DNA of 64,000 nt from Istiophorus platypterus (GCA_016859345.1 CM029121.1:24317675-24381674), one strand, 5' to 3'. Positions 21,482 through 33,990 are shown, counted from the stretch's first letter. Notes: generated by a model not told the origin, from the sequence alone. Program-made: numbers and translations.

Positions 21482-22644
21482 CCCGCTGTCTGAGGGAGAC
21501 CTGCAGATCTTGTCTTTTCTTTTTTTCATTTCTTCTGTTGGGGGGGTGGAGGTGGGGGGCGCTGACAACAGGCGGAGGAGCCTGTGGACAGCGGCCGGGC
21601 TGTGTTGTCCTGTAGGAAAATCACAAAACCCTGTGCAAAGAGAAGCACGGACCCTCCTCTGCGGAGCAGATATTGAACCTCCTGTGATAAAATATGAATT
21701 GAAATACAAAAGTGGATTTATGTCTCCTTTTGTTTGGGCAACTTAAATCTCACAGATTCTGTTCTTTAGTTAAAGAAAGAATTCAGCTTAATTTATTTAG
21801 GGGGGAGCAGCTTTACAGAGAATAATTTTATTTTAATTTTTTAATTTTATGATTTGATACAGGCACTCGCATTTTATGACTGAAATCTCTGTCAAACACA
21901 CACTCAGCTGATGTTCTTTTCCCAGCATCAACACAAGATAATGTGTAATGTATTTTTTTTTTAATCAAAAATCATTACAAAATATTTATTATAAACTTAA
22001 TTAAACTGAAAATACCAATATCATTTCCTTTTTCTTTGCATCCAACCTAAAGCCCTGGAAATGTGCGTGCTGGGGGTTCATGTAATGCAAGGCCAACCTT
22101 GGGATCTGATTCTCATTCTTAGAAATTTAGCCATCGCTCACATGTTATTCTCGTATGCCACATATAATTCTTGCACCCTGAGAGCCCCCCCCCCTCTGGT
22201 GTGGCACAGAGGGACTATTTAGTGGCAGAAGGAAGGGTACAAATTGGAGGGATTAAATGATTTGACAGCTGAGAGAGGAAGAGGCCGAGATGAAGTGAGA
22301 GATGAATGGAGAAGGTGGAGGAGGACGGGGACGAGGAGGAGGAGATGATCGGAATTTTGAGACTGGGAGTGTGAATTTTCCAATCATTAGAAATGCATGA
22401 TGCACGGAAAAAAACTGTATTTCGTTTCAGTTCTGGTAATGCATCATGATGTTTAACCCTCGGCAGCACTGTTATTCTGTTATTTCATTTTCACCGTTTA
22501 TTGACCTATCTTCACATATGACCGTGGCGTCGTGGATTCACGTGCTTTTTCCACGTGTTGTTTTCCTGCTGTAGATGTCATTCACCTTCATCGGAAAAAA
22601 AAACCCAAAACAATTTAAAAAAAAAAAACAACAACAAAAAATGC

Positions 22645-22945
22645 CGCTCCTCCATTTTAAGCCTGTGGCTGATCCGGGGAGGCCTAATTATTTGTTGTCA
22701 GGGCTCTTTGAAAGAGACACCAGCCCCCAAATTGGACATGTGTTGTACAAACACAAATTAAACATTTAGCCCTAAGTATTTCTCCCTGGGTCCTAAGTGC
22801 ACATTAGTCAGCCTATACTTATCTCGGGCCCAACGGCACACCCAAATTGCAGTCTTGCTGCTGAAAAAGAAAGATTGAGGGCCCCGGGGAGAATGAGCAC
22901 TTGAAGCCCGCTGGCAGATGCCCATAAGTTTCTCTCGACCACAAT
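22645..22945. promoter_or_regulatory. Candidate conserved non-coding block
   Basis: About 300 bases of complex, repeat-free sequence between simple-repeat zones, with homeodomain-like cores (GCCTAATTATTTG) and ACAATG SOX-like cores. It has no coding frame. Conservation could not be measured, so this is a candidate judged on composition only. Confidence 0.35.
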
Positions 22946-23181
22946 GCGAGATTAGGTGTGTGTATGCACAGTGCGTGTGTGTGTGTGTATGTACAGCGTG
23001 TGTGTGCGCCTGTTTTTATATGCATGTTTGTTTATGGAGGCCTGTATCTTTTGTGTATTTGTGATTGTCTAATCAAACCTGTCAAATGTTCCCCTGTTTG
23101 ACTAAGCGTGCTCATGTATGATTGACTTTTTTTCTATCCAGCATGTTTCTGCACGTGGCCTACAGGTCTCTGTTTATGTGA

Positions 23182-23187
<6 letters not shown>

Positions 23188-23231
<44 letters not shown>

Positions 23232-23405
23232 ACGCGCATGGGCTTACCTGTTGGCATGCATTCATGCGTGTCCTTCTGCACGGTTAGGTGTGTGTACTGT
23301 GAAAGCATGTGTATGTGCGTCCTTGTCTTTTGTGTCTACACTGGGAGGCCCTTCTGCCTGCATGTCTGTGTGTTCTCATTTTTGTGTGTGTGTGTGTGTG
23401 TGTGT
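23188..23405. repeat. GT microsatellites
   Basis: A GT tract at 23188-23230 and another at 23383-23405, with GT-rich sequence between. Long open frames here are products of the repeat. Confidence 0.92.
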
Positions 23406-25199
23406 CCACACTGCTGGGTGGGCGTACTATTCTGTGGATCTCTCCTCTGTTCTCCGCCAACGCATAACCTTGGAAGCAGCCCCCCCCCCCCCCCGGCATC
23501 CATTGTCCCCTCCCTTCTCTCTGACGCCGATTCCTCCGCCACCTGCTCACGCTGCCCGTTTACAAAGCCCAGAGCGAGACGGCTCGTCCGACACACCAGC
23601 TCCCGATGACGGCAGCGACCCCATCCACGGGGACGCATTTCGCACGCTCACGCCCTCAATCCTCTTCATTCCACGTCATCACACATACCATTTAGGCGTC
23701 GTCCTTGTTCGGCGTTTCTTCCTCACGTCCGTAGTTTTCGGGGCGGCCTGATGCTTGAGTTCATGAGGTTCATCCTCCTTGCACCTTGACCCCCCCCCCC
23801 CCCCACGCCCTTGATTTTTTTCCTTCTTTATGCATCAGGGCGTGTGTCAGTGTCTTCTCAGGTCCACAACATTAACAATGACTATTATGTACCTGCGAGG
23901 GATTGAGTGAGATTTATACAGTTTACACAAGAGCCTTTGACAAATGAATGCTGCACTGTTAACACAGTCACAAACCTGGTGTCCTGCCCAGAGAGAAGAA
24001 TAACAGGGGTTGGCTTGACTCCTTTATTAAGCTTAAACCACTTTGTTTTCTTCCTCTAGTATGATCATCTGGAATGAATGTTGCTTTCCTGTTTGTTTTG
24101 TGCTTTGTGAACACCTCGTCGTATTGTCTCTTCCGTCCTCTTGCTTATTTTTTTCTCCAGTGGAAACAAGCTGTCGTTTTGTGATGGAAGTTGAGGTACA
24201 TTCGGTCATCGTCTGTGATGAAAAAAACTCGACGATGAGCAGCAGGACGGCTCTTGCTTTACTTTTTTTTCTACCTGCTGACCCCCCCCCCCAACCCCCC
24301 CACCCTCCAGTATGTGAAGCTCTCAGCAAATGGTCTTGTGCATTGATCCGCCTGTGCTGAGGCCCTTTCGCCGAACTGTCCAAACAAGGCGTCCCCGCGC
24401 GGTTTCACTTTGCAGCATAAGGGGGGAAAAAAGGGACAGAATTAAATTCCTTTTACCAAACCAAGTTAAAACCTTCTTAAGATGCTTTGTGACACTGAAC
24501 CAAGTTACGCAAAAAGGTCAAAGGCAAAAGCCGAGGAAAGGTTCATCAGTGAACCAATTAAGTCACACATCCGCCACAAGTCATATCCAGTTCAACTGAT
24601 ATCTGAGATATATGATCCCCTATTAATAAAATTTAGTCAATAAGTTAATCAATTTGTTGTCTTCTGTAAAATCAAGATATGAAGTAGATAACTCCTGGTG
24701 GAAATATTTTTTCCCTGAACAAACATATTGCTTTAACAAAAACAATCCCAAAAAAACAACAAAAAAAACCTTTAGATTCTCGCATGCAAACTCGATTAGT
24801 CTCAGAAGTTATTATTCATTGCTGCTGGGTCATGGAAATCTCATCATTCTGACTTTATTGATTTACTTTAAAGAGGCCGAATCATTGTAAAACAGACATA
24901 ATTCAGTCCTTTTTTTTTTCCTCTCTTGTACTTGATTGACATCTCAGCTTTGCCGGCAAAAAAACAAAACAAAACAAAAAAAACAAAACCAAACCTAAGA
25001 GACTGTTAAGAGATGTCCACCGCGGTCGATTCTCCGCTTGTTCGTGGACGTAGATAACTGGACGGGTAAGGGCCGCGGTCGGCCTCCCGGCTCGCCCAAC
25101 CTGATCACGGAGCTTCGGTATTCGGGGGTGACCAGGTGACTGGCGCCGGTGCTCAAGTGGCTCTTCATCTGTCAGTCAGAGGCTGTGGCCTTGGACTTT

Positions 25200-25228
25200 G
25201 GCGGCGGCGGCAGCAGCAGCAGCAGCAG
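25200..25228. repeat. GCG/CAG trinucleotide repeat
   Basis: Three GCG units followed by six CAG units; not in a gene I can support. Confidence 0.85.
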
Positions 25229-26492
25229 ATGCTTTGGCAATTACACCGCCCCTGATGATTTTACAGAAAAAGGGAAATCACATGCGAGCGTGTCTGCATG
25301 TCCAGGAGCCTTTTAGAGTTCAGTCTCTGCTCCGACTTCCACTCTCTCTCTCTCTCTCTCTCCTTTCAGCGCGTCCTCGACATTTGCTGTAGCCATCTTC
25401 GTTTTTGGTGTCAAATAGGGACAGAAAAAAAACCCAAAAACCAACAGTCTCTCGTCTTTCAGTAAACCAAAAATGCAATAAATGACTTTCAAATGGAATA
25501 TCACAGCAATGGGCTTTTTATTTTTTTGCGTTTTTCTTTTTTTTCGGGCTGGAGCACGGCTTATTTCCCTCTAACACGAGACCCATGCGGCTGTCTCTGG
25601 TCTGCCTGCGAGGCCAATGCCTCTGCTTGAGGGACCGGTGTTGCCGTCTCTCAGGGTTTTGCAGAGGGCGACACGAGGCTCGTCCTGGAAGTCGAATGGT
25701 TTGGGGAACTTTTATGAAGGATGAGTGGCATTCGGTATTTCCCACAGCTCAGAGCGGTTAAACAGCCTCGATTCAGAAATATGGTTTGTTTTTCCGGAGC
25801 GCTGTTTTGTTTTTTTTTTCTTCCTTTTTTTCTGTATTTATTTCGTTCGATATGTCCGGTCGAGATCCAACGAGCATGTGCTGCCACGATGGGACTTATT
25901 TAACCAAAAAATGTGTGATTCAGACGGGCTTTTAAAAATGGGGTTTCTCTCAAACTCAACAGAGAAGTTTTGCCACCTCATCAGGCATTGACACATCAGG
26001 CATTATTTTCAAAATGTAAATACTCCACGTAAATGCCCCTAGTTGAACTTAAATATGAACCTTTGGTGTGTTCTAATATAATGCAGTGAGTCAATATGGG
26101 AAAAGTGGGTGTCGCTGGTAAACATCTCTTGGTTTGTTTTATGCTGCACAAGAGCCCAGATGGGTGGGGTTTCGGTGTATAAGACAATACCTGAGTGCCA
26201 GAAAGTTTTTACAATCGAACGAAGGTGTTTGAAAACACATTTACACATCTTTTGTGTGACTGACAGCCGAGTCGACTCTTTCTGAATTGTCACGACACAT
26301 AAAACCCCACCCCTCCGCTGGCACTCCCTGTGGATTAAAACGAACATTAAAATGGAAGCTTGCTGTTGATGTCGCACAAATCTCTCTCAGATGCTGTGCC
26401 TGCGAATAAGATTTCCATTTCACACCTTTTACAGATTTTATTTTTTACAAGTTGTTCCCGGATCCAGATTTGTGTGTCCGAGGGCGGAAAAG

Positions 26493-26518
<26 letters not shown>
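26493..26518. repeat. Poly-A run
   Basis: Twenty-six consecutive A bases. No retroposed gene sequence is visible beside it. Confidence 0.9.
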
Positions 26519-26524
<6 letters not shown>

Positions 26525-27366
26525 GAGGGTCTGTAACCTTCACAATAACAGTCCGGGAGACTAAGTATCATATTTTGTTTGAATGTAAGAATCCAAGCAT
26601 AATGGAAAAATACTCGCCAAAGTCGTATTTAAAGGGGCACTCCTTGCAATTCAATGTTGCGTTTCCATGAAATCTAGGTGGAGGGGGGACGACTTCTGAG
26701 TGATAGATTACAAAAGAAATTGTCCAAATTGACGCAGCAGTAGCTCCAGTGTCCTGACTTTGAGTCCCCCCCACCCCCACCCCCAGTTTGGGTTGAGCTC
26801 CCGAGTTGCTGGAACCTCGGTTTTTCCATAATGCAACTCAGTGGTCTCTTGTTCATTAGATCCTGGTAAACGCCCACATTTTTCAGCCTGGAAGCATCCA
26901 GATTTAGTACACCGAGTATAAAAGTTAGCAGTTTATACAGTATGTACATTAGGAGAATGTGTTTCCCTTTTTCCGCTCCACTCACAATGCAGCATCTGTG
27001 CCGTTCGTGCCATTTAAGACCAGAGCTCGTTATCGGAATTTAGAAACGATTAGGGTCTCGCTCCCCGCTACAGTTTTCTCGGAGGACAATCAGGACTCGC
27101 CATTTCTGGAATCCGTCGGGTTTCGGCGCAGGACCGAGGGCATGGAGTCATTTTGACCTGGGCTAATAAAACAAAAAACAGGAAAAAAAACAGTGAAATG
27201 GATCAATAATTACTTTAGGATTTGAAATAAGCAAATGGTAAACAAGCCTGGTGTGATTGTGCTCTGAGCTTGTGTTTACACTGCTTTTATAGTCCAATCC
27301 TTTCCTGTTCCTCCCAACCTTCGTTTTACCACTCGTGGCGGTTTTGGAGTAATGGGGCGTGGCAGC

Positions 27367-27423
27367 GGGGGGTTTTTTCCGGGGGGAAGGGGTGGTTTCG
27401 GGGGGTTGGGGGGTGGGGGGGGG
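27367..27423 (+). other. G-quadruplex motif
   Basis: Six runs of four to nine G (27367-72, 27381-86, 27389-92, 27400-05, 27408-13, 27415-23) with short loops; the last five lie within 43 bases. This exceeds the usual four-run rule for a G-quadruplex. Confidence 0.75.
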
Positions 27424-27758
27424 CGAGGCCTCCGAAATGACCCTGTGGTGAAGTGGCGAGGGCCTGGGTGATGTGGTCCCACCCGCCGGGCCCAGGCCCG
27501 GGTCCAATTTGGTCTCTGGCCAGCTTGTCTACGCAGGGCGTTGCCATGGTTTCCCAGGCCCCGAAGAAGCCTTTAATCGCTGGGGCCATCGTCATCACGA
27601 GATTGGCGGTGAGTGTTTGGAGAGTGGAGAGATAGAGGCGATGGAGGAGGGAGAAAAAAAGAAGGGAGAAAGAGGGAGAATGAGGGAGGCTGAGTATCGA
27701 CTGTGCGGCTCAGAATAGAAACGAACCTTCTGACGGTCGGCCCCTGAAAGCAGTCAGG

Positions 27759-27762
<4 letters not shown>

Positions 27763-27793
<31 letters not shown>
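27763..27793. repeat. (CT)n microsatellite
   Basis: About 30 bases of CT. Confidence 0.92.
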
Positions 27794-27795
<2 letters not shown>

Positions 27796-28189
27796 CGAGA
27801 CACACACATCAGGTTCATTCGTTATGTCATGAGGTTCCCAGGGCTGTATAGCGCCTGGGAAAGTATTCATAAATGACATGCTCCCGACACGCTCCTGGCT
27901 CATGTCTATTTGTATATGGTATGCTATGTTCTGTACACGCTGTTGGATTAGCCGGAGCATGGAGTGTGGTGTTCGGCGATGACCGCGGGGGGGGGGGGGG
28001 GTCTGAGCGTGCGGAGGAGCGCTGCCGGCTTTTGGGGGGGGATCAGGCTCGGACCTCAAGTTTCCGCCACGTAATCCTACACACTCTAGATGGTGGGACG
28101 GACGGCAGCATCGCGGCCCGCTGACATTTGTGCCAGAGGGGTTTCACACACAAGAGCGCATTAGATAAACTTAATGATAGCAGCACTAG

Positions 28190-28191
<2 letters not shown>

Positions 28192-28229
<38 letters not shown>
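28192..28229. repeat. (GT)n microsatellite
   Basis: About 38 bases of GT. Confidence 0.95.
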
Positions 28230-28230
<1 letters not shown>

Positions 28231-28439
28231 CCCATTCGAGCCATCTGAAGAGGATCACAGCCGCTCCGTGGGATCCCACCTGGCGTGCTCCGCTACTCTT
28301 TTACGTGTGCCCGACGTTAAACCGCGGCCCCCCTGGGGGGCTCAATCGGAGACGAGGCTACGCCGGAAAACGACCGACCGGGTCGATCGTGCGCCGCCGC
28401 GCCGCGTCGGGGGGGGGGGGGGGCAATCTGTCTTGGCTC

Positions 28440-28745
28440 GACGCGTAACCGAATGAAATGGCCCTTTGCCACAGTCCCCCAAGACGATGGTTCCCCCGTT
28501 CGAGGGCCCTGCCGTTGCGAGGGAGAGAAAATCGCTGCCTCAGCAGGCTGTTTAGTCTCATTCTCAAGGAGCTTACACTACGTCTCCCTGTTTAATATGG
28601 GAAACATACGTAGGCCGGGCTGTGATGTCAATTGTTATTGCTGGAGGCCTGCTATAGGAAAAAAATCCCATTTGCCTTTCTCTAAAGCACTGTAGTGAAA
28701 AGGAGCTTAAGTCATAAAGACGCTATTGTGGCTGCTGCAGGGGCC
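28440..28745. promoter_or_regulatory. Candidate conserved non-coding block with paired SOX sites
   Basis: Repeat-free block between two GT tracts. It has CAATTGTTATTG (28629-28640), which contains two closely spaced ATTG SOX cores, and CTATTGTGG (28722-28730). SoxD proteins bind as dimers to paired sites, so the pair is notable. No coding frame. Conservation not measured. Confidence 0.38.
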
Positions 28746-28748
28746 TCC

Positions 28749-28875
28749 TGTGTGTGTGTGTATGCATGTGTGCATGTGTGTGTGTGTGTGTGTGCGTGCA
28801 TGTGTGCGTGTGTGCGTGCGTGCGTGTGTGTGTGCGTGCATGTGTGTGTGCATGTGTGCGCGTGTGTGCGTGCAT
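28749..28875. repeat. 127-bp alternating purine-pyrimidine tract
   Basis: TG, TGCG and TGCATG units alternate without a single break for 127 bases. The tract continues imperfectly to about 28902. It is long enough to be a strong Z-DNA candidate and is the source of several spurious Cys/Val or His/Thr open frames. Confidence 0.93.
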
Positions 28876-28902
28876 CTGTGCGTGCGTGCGTGTGTGTGTG
28901 CG

Positions 28903-31900
28903 TCTTTAGGTGTCGCCACTTTGACCCATACATTGTAGATTTCACGTGTGCTCTCCCCTCACACTCGCGCAGGTCTTAATGGACAATGGTCTCTGTGCCT
29001 TTTTTCTTTTTCCTTTTTTTTTCTTCCCGCCGGACACAAAGGGAGTCAAGTGGCGGCCTTTTGTGCAGGAGATTTATGAATTAGAGCCGCCGCCGTGGCT
29101 GCCACAAAACGCTTACATATTTCTCGGGGCCTGCCTCTCTTTGGTTTTTCCGCGCATTTTTGTCATTGTGCAGCTCTATGTTCTGTTTTGTTTTGTTTTG
29201 TTTTGGGGTTGGTTTTTTTTTCGTTTTTTTTTGCGAAAAGGAGTCCTGGCGCGTATCAGCCCCGAAGAGAACAAAGCATCCTTTCCGATTTTTGTCGTAA
29301 CCCAAACGCCGACGTTTGAAAGGAATCACGTCTCGGGGAGACTTGTTTGACACGGCACACGTGCGCGGTCCGAACTTGCCCGACTGATAAAGTGTACAAA
29401 TCACCACCCGACTTGTCTAATCTGCCAAAGTGCCCGGTCCCAGCTGCAAATGTGTACATGTGTCAATCCATCATTTGTCCCTGGATTGTTTTAAGATCAA
29501 AAAACAAATGAGCTCTCATTATAACGAGACTCCAAATTGAGATGGGACATAAAATATGAGTGGCAGCGTAAAATGCCAGGGACTGAAAAATGCAGCTGAG
29601 CGGATGTCAATGGGATCAATAACCGCTGGACGTGTAATCACTCTCTGGGACTGAGTCTCACATCCAAGAAGCCTGTGGAGGCAGCAGCAGAACCTGCACT
29701 TGTATGAGCGAGAAAGAAAGAAAGAAAGGAAGAAAAACAAAACCTGTGGAAAAATTAAGTAAAGGAAAACGTCTCGGCCCTCGATAAACATCTACGTCGT
29801 GCCGCAGGTTTCTATAAAATGAAATATGTGCATTAATCCGTCATGTCGCCACAGTGTTACAGCCGGGAGCAGCGCGGGGTTGGGGGGGGGCTGAGTCCCG
29901 TATGCGAGATAAACTCTGCGTTTGGTTTTGGAGAATGAATACAAATTGTCGACATACGGGGGGCGAAGAGGATTGAAATAAAAACAGTTGATATTTATTG
30001 CCGCCACAGTTTTTCTATTCGTTTTTTAAAGCCATTTCTGACAACCGCCCCCCCCCACGCCCCCTCCCTCCCAATGCCCCCCCCCCCCCCCGACAAGCCT
30101 CCCCTTCACATTCGGGCCTCGCCGTGTTTTACAGGGCAGCAGATTTGTGCGCTGTCCTCTAAATCATTTCCCTCTCTCGCAGATTGCTCCCCGCTGGAAT
30201 ATTGGCCTGACAGACGTTTTTTTGTTTTTTTTTCTCCCCCCCCCCCCGCCGCTTCCCCGGCGGACTCATTTACATTTATGCACGCAGCAATTAATTACAG
30301 GCTGGCGCTGGCCTTGTAAATTAGAGGGAGCCGAGGTCGCCCCCATTAATTGCCCCTGACAGTTTAAGCCTTGTTTGGGTCGTGACGCGGTTGACTTCAG
30401 GCTGGGACGGCGAAGGCTCAGCGGTGGGTGGCTGGTCTTCATACGTCTGGCATTATTTTTCCAGCGGACGAAGGAAATTTATATCCTTGATGAATATATT
30501 CTTTTACGTAATTGTTATGTTTTTCTTTTTCTGGCCGCAGGACATTTTTGCAGCATTTCTGTTCCTTGTCTCAGAGAATTTTCTCCTTGCAGCCGTGGGT
30601 CATCATTCCGGTTCCTTGTGTCTTTAGAGTAACATCTTCGTTATGTTTTTTTTTTTGGGGGGGGGGGTGTCTTTCATCCAAATACTTGTGGAGGTTTTTT
30701 TTCTTCTTCTTCTATAGACTCAGGAGTCAGGCAGGCGACTTCTCACTAGACGCCAAACCCTTTTTTTTTTTCTTCTGGCTCCTTCCCCTTCACAAGGCCC
30801 TCCTTTCTTCTCTGTCACGCAGCGATGTGTTTGTGCATACCTCACCGGCCTCGACAAAGGGGAAGGGAGAGATCCTGCTCGCTTCTGCCTTTGACATTCA
30901 CCTCTTGTTTTTACAATCTTTCCAAGGCGCGCTGTTTGCACAGTGGAACGGGCTTTGTCTCGGAGAGAGCGGGACAATGGCGAGCGCCACAATGTAATCT
31001 GCTGAGGGTAGCGAGCAGAGGGGCAAGGTTTAGCCGTATGTGCCGGCGCTTGCCCCTGCCCAAACCCCTCTCCCTTTTACTTTGGCGATATTTCATGTTA
31101 ACGCCGACTCCGGAGAGAATACGTGTTGTCACTTAAGCCTCTGTAATGTTCACCTAGGCCTTTTGTGAAGGGGAACACAAAAGCTTCTCGCTCATGCAAA
31201 CATCCTCTTCTCTTGTTCCGCTTATTAAAGGTGCTCCGAGCAGCACTTCGCCCACCCACATGCATATCTGCAGCCGTGTCTTCTTAGCAACATGACCGGA
31301 AAACAATTACGTTGTAATGTCACCCCCCCCCGACTTTATCAAAGTGTTTTAGCAGAACTAAACACAACCAGACTTGGGGTGATACATGCAAACCCCTCCG
31401 GTCTCCACTGCTGACGTCCTGCGCCCTACCCTCCGACCCCTGCGCTGTATAAAGGGGTCAGTGCGCTCTAGACAAAGTACTGAAAACTGACCCCCTCCCC
31501 TGGGAGCACAACCACTTTTCACTGTGAACGACGAGGTGCACGAAGTTGAGAAACTCCTGAGCCTCTCTCTCTCTCTTTTTCACACACCTGCCTTTCTCAT
31601 TTATTTATTCATTTAGTGTAGGAATGAGCCTCGGTGTGAATGAAAGTCTGACAGTTCTGTTTGAATGATCGCCGCGCTTCGCCCTCCCCTCTGTGACGGC
31701 CAGCTTTTCTGTTCTTTTTTTTCCTTTCCTGCCCTGCGCTCCAGTGCCGGTTGTTTAGAAGAGCTGTAAACACTTTTCCCCTTCGGACGTGCCCGGACAA
31801 CATGTTGCACAAACTAGTTTGTTTCGAACAAACCCTGGCATTTAGGATGTCACTCTTCCATGTTTGGAATAGGGCAAAACAAAAACACATTTCCAACGAA

Positions 31901-33600
31901 CATAATCCAGCAGCGGTTTCACATTTTTTTAGAAGTGGGGACTGATATCTGCGATCAAGGTGCAAGCTTTGGGCGAAAACATTGGATCCAGGCCGATAAG
32001 AAACGCCTAGAAAACATCCGGAGTTTGACAACCTATCAGTCACAATTTCAAAGTGTTAAATGCAGTAAATAGCCCCCCCCCGCACGAAAACAGGATATAA
32101 TAAGAGAAGCATTACGAGGGGCCTGTGCTCCATGGCCGGCGCTGCCCCGCGGGCTAAACCCGCGCCCTAAGCCCACCGTTCATGGGTCCGACCCCGGCCC
32201 GGACGCCCGTGTGAGCGCCTGGGCCGACGCCCCGCCTCCTACGGCGCAGACGTGGCAGTGGCAGCGCGGAGCCCCATGCGGCTCCGGGCTCATTGAGGCG
32301 GCCTCTGTCTCATAGAGTTCCATTGTTCTTTACCCGGCGCGTCCGCGGCCTGCACAAGTGGCGCTGACAGCTGCAACAGGACAACATTTGGGACTCTGCG
32401 TGGTTTTTTTTTTTTTTTTTTTGCGTGAATGCGCGCATTCATTGTGCAGGTGCAGGCCTCGCTCTGAATATAGTCCAGTGTATCTCCTCGCCATGCGTCG
32501 TATCTCTCACCTCTCACGTTACAATCTGCGCTGCCGATGACGTCACGGCTTTGCCTTTTTCTTTATTCTTTTGGCCGAAATTACAGCTCTGGCCTTATTT
32601 TTTTTATTTCGTTTTGCTGCACTAAGGTTCTTTTCCACACAGGTGCCTCTTTTTGTTTTTTTTCGCTGCTGGCTCAACGGTAAGGGCAACATGTGCCGTT
32701 TTACAGCTGCTGGACAGTGAGCCAAAAAGGTAGCTGTTACTTCCTGCAGTTGTCAGGAGGAGCCTGAAATGGCTTTATAGCCTGTAGTCTCCTTTGTCAG
32801 TGCCCCCCCCCCCTCCCTTTCTGAGGTGGTTGAGAGGAGTGGGACTGGACATGTGGGAGAGCAGGGGGAGAGAGACAGGAGAGGGAGATGGGAGGGAGAA
32901 AAAACAATAAAAACCAACATAATATGTTTTCTTAAGAGCGTGTCTGCAAAGAAGAGAGAACAAGGGAGCAAAGGAAATGCTAAAACAAGAGGAAACTATC
33001 AATGTGGGATTTTTTTTCACTTTCCACTTCCCTCTCCTTTCTAATTAATTGATAACGTTCATATTCAGTTAATGACAGTGTCTTACAACAGAACAACAAA
33101 TACATGAATGAAACAAACAAAAAAAAAACCTATTGAAGTTCTGAACTTTTAAATCTGACTTTAGCGTTAAAAGTTTGCCGGAATCATTAAAAACAAACGA
33201 GCGAATATTGGGGGGAACAGTAGCGCCGCACGATCCTGCCGTGAACCGACCTCCGACCTCTTCCTTCCCGTGGCTCCTCGTCTCCGCTTGGAGGGTTAAT
33301 GCGCGCATGTACGAGCTTGAAGGATCTACAGGCGCAGCGATTGTGATCTGTAGCCGTGAACTCTCCCGCCACACCTTCAGCGAGCGCAATATGGCCCCAC
33401 CCCTGCACACAGTCGGTTACTACAGCTGATAAAGCATCACATTATTTAAGATTGCGTTGTCCTTATCCACCCCGCACCACACCTGCGGGTGATTTTACTT
33501 ATTACCAAAGTGTAAAGTGTGAATGCGCTTTATGGTTACGGGTGTGTGCATATATGTTCACTGTATATGTGTGTAAGCGCGAGGGGCAAGGTTGCGTGGA
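28903..33600. other. sox6 intron 1, 29-33.6 kb
   Basis: No gene supported. Repeat-free stretches at about 29010-29110, 29510-29700 and 30270-30370 look enhancer-like; the last has TTAATTACAGG and CATTAATTGCC. Poly-C and poly-T runs are frequent. A CpG-rich stretch lies at 32130-32350. Confidence 0.5.
30270..30370. promoter_or_regulatory. Candidate conserved block with TAATTA cores
   Basis: A compact repeat-free stretch with GCAATTAATTACAGG and CCATTAATTGCC, two homeodomain-type TTAATT clusters about 50 bases apart. Judged on composition only. Confidence 0.33.
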
Positions 33601-33623
33601 ATGTGAGAGTGTGCACATGCTTC

Positions 33624-33653
33624 CCTCTCTCTCTCTCTCACTCTCTCTCTCTC
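33624..33653. repeat. (CT)n microsatellite
   Basis: About 30 bases of CT with one interruption. Confidence 0.9.
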
Positions 33654-33699
33654 GCCGTGACCCCGGGCGGGCCAGCTGTCTCCCCTGATTACCCATCAT

Positions 33700-33990
33700 C
33701 CTCCAGGTGTCCGATCTGCCATCTGCAGCCGGGCGGCGAGGCGCGCGGAGGAGCCGGGGGAGGAGGGGGTGGGGGGTGGGGGGGTAAGAATAACTGGTTC
33801 TGCAGACATCTGGGAGCATGTTCAGACGGGTCAGCGAGAGAGCGCCGGAGTGCGAACGGCGCTCGCGGGGGTTTCGAACCGGCACCCGACCTGGGGAGGC
33901 GGCCGGCGGCCTCTCGGGGTCCCTCGGCTCCGCGGCTTCTTTCCGAGAGGCGGAGAGAAAGACGGGCCGAAGCTGCGTCTCTCCAAACGT
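33700..33990. promoter_or_regulatory. CpG-rich island with G-quadruplex, possible alternative promoter
   Basis: CpG-dense sequence (gcgaggcgcgcgg near 33737; gcggccggcggcc near 33900) deep inside sox6 intron 1. A strong G-quadruplex (33756-33784) overlaps the donor-like string G|GTAAGA at its 3' edge. An alternative first exon is possible; no coding sequence is evident. Confidence 0.35.

Larger units (their letters stand above)
18876..22640. other. sox6 intron 1, proximal part
   Basis: Mixed sequence with no supportable gene. A second GC-rich zone at about 19340-20700 (for example gcggttccgcggcgccggtg near 19460) could be an alternative promoter. Repeats include GT/GCGT tracts at about 20413-20470 and 20557-20598, CA at 21189-21209 and CT at 21457-21481. 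A microsatellite-free stretch at 21310-21440 has a MEF2-type site TTATATATAG (21405-21414) next to an E-box CAAATG (21393-21398). Confidence 0.55.
22946..27300. other. sox6 intron 1, 23-27 kb
   Basis: No gene supported. Holds GT, CT and poly-A repeats, a GCG/CAG trinucleotide stretch (25200-25228) and a repeat-free stretch at about 23830-23990 with AACAATGACTATTATG and TTTGACAAATG, which could be regulatory. Confidence 0.55.

Noticed and set aside
23118..23751. Long Cys/Val-rich open frames on the plus strand
   Set aside because: They run through GT microsatellites and poly-C runs, with no domain, splice context or normal amino-acid composition.
28695..28979. Open frames on both strands across the 28.7-28.9 kb tract
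   Set aside because: Alternating TG/CG repeats produce stop-free frames automatically; the sequence is a repeat, not a gene.
33860..33890. GGTTTCGAACC resembling a tRNA T-loop
   Set aside because: No acceptor, D or anticodon stems can be drawn around it; the string is simply a short palindrome in GC-rich sequence.
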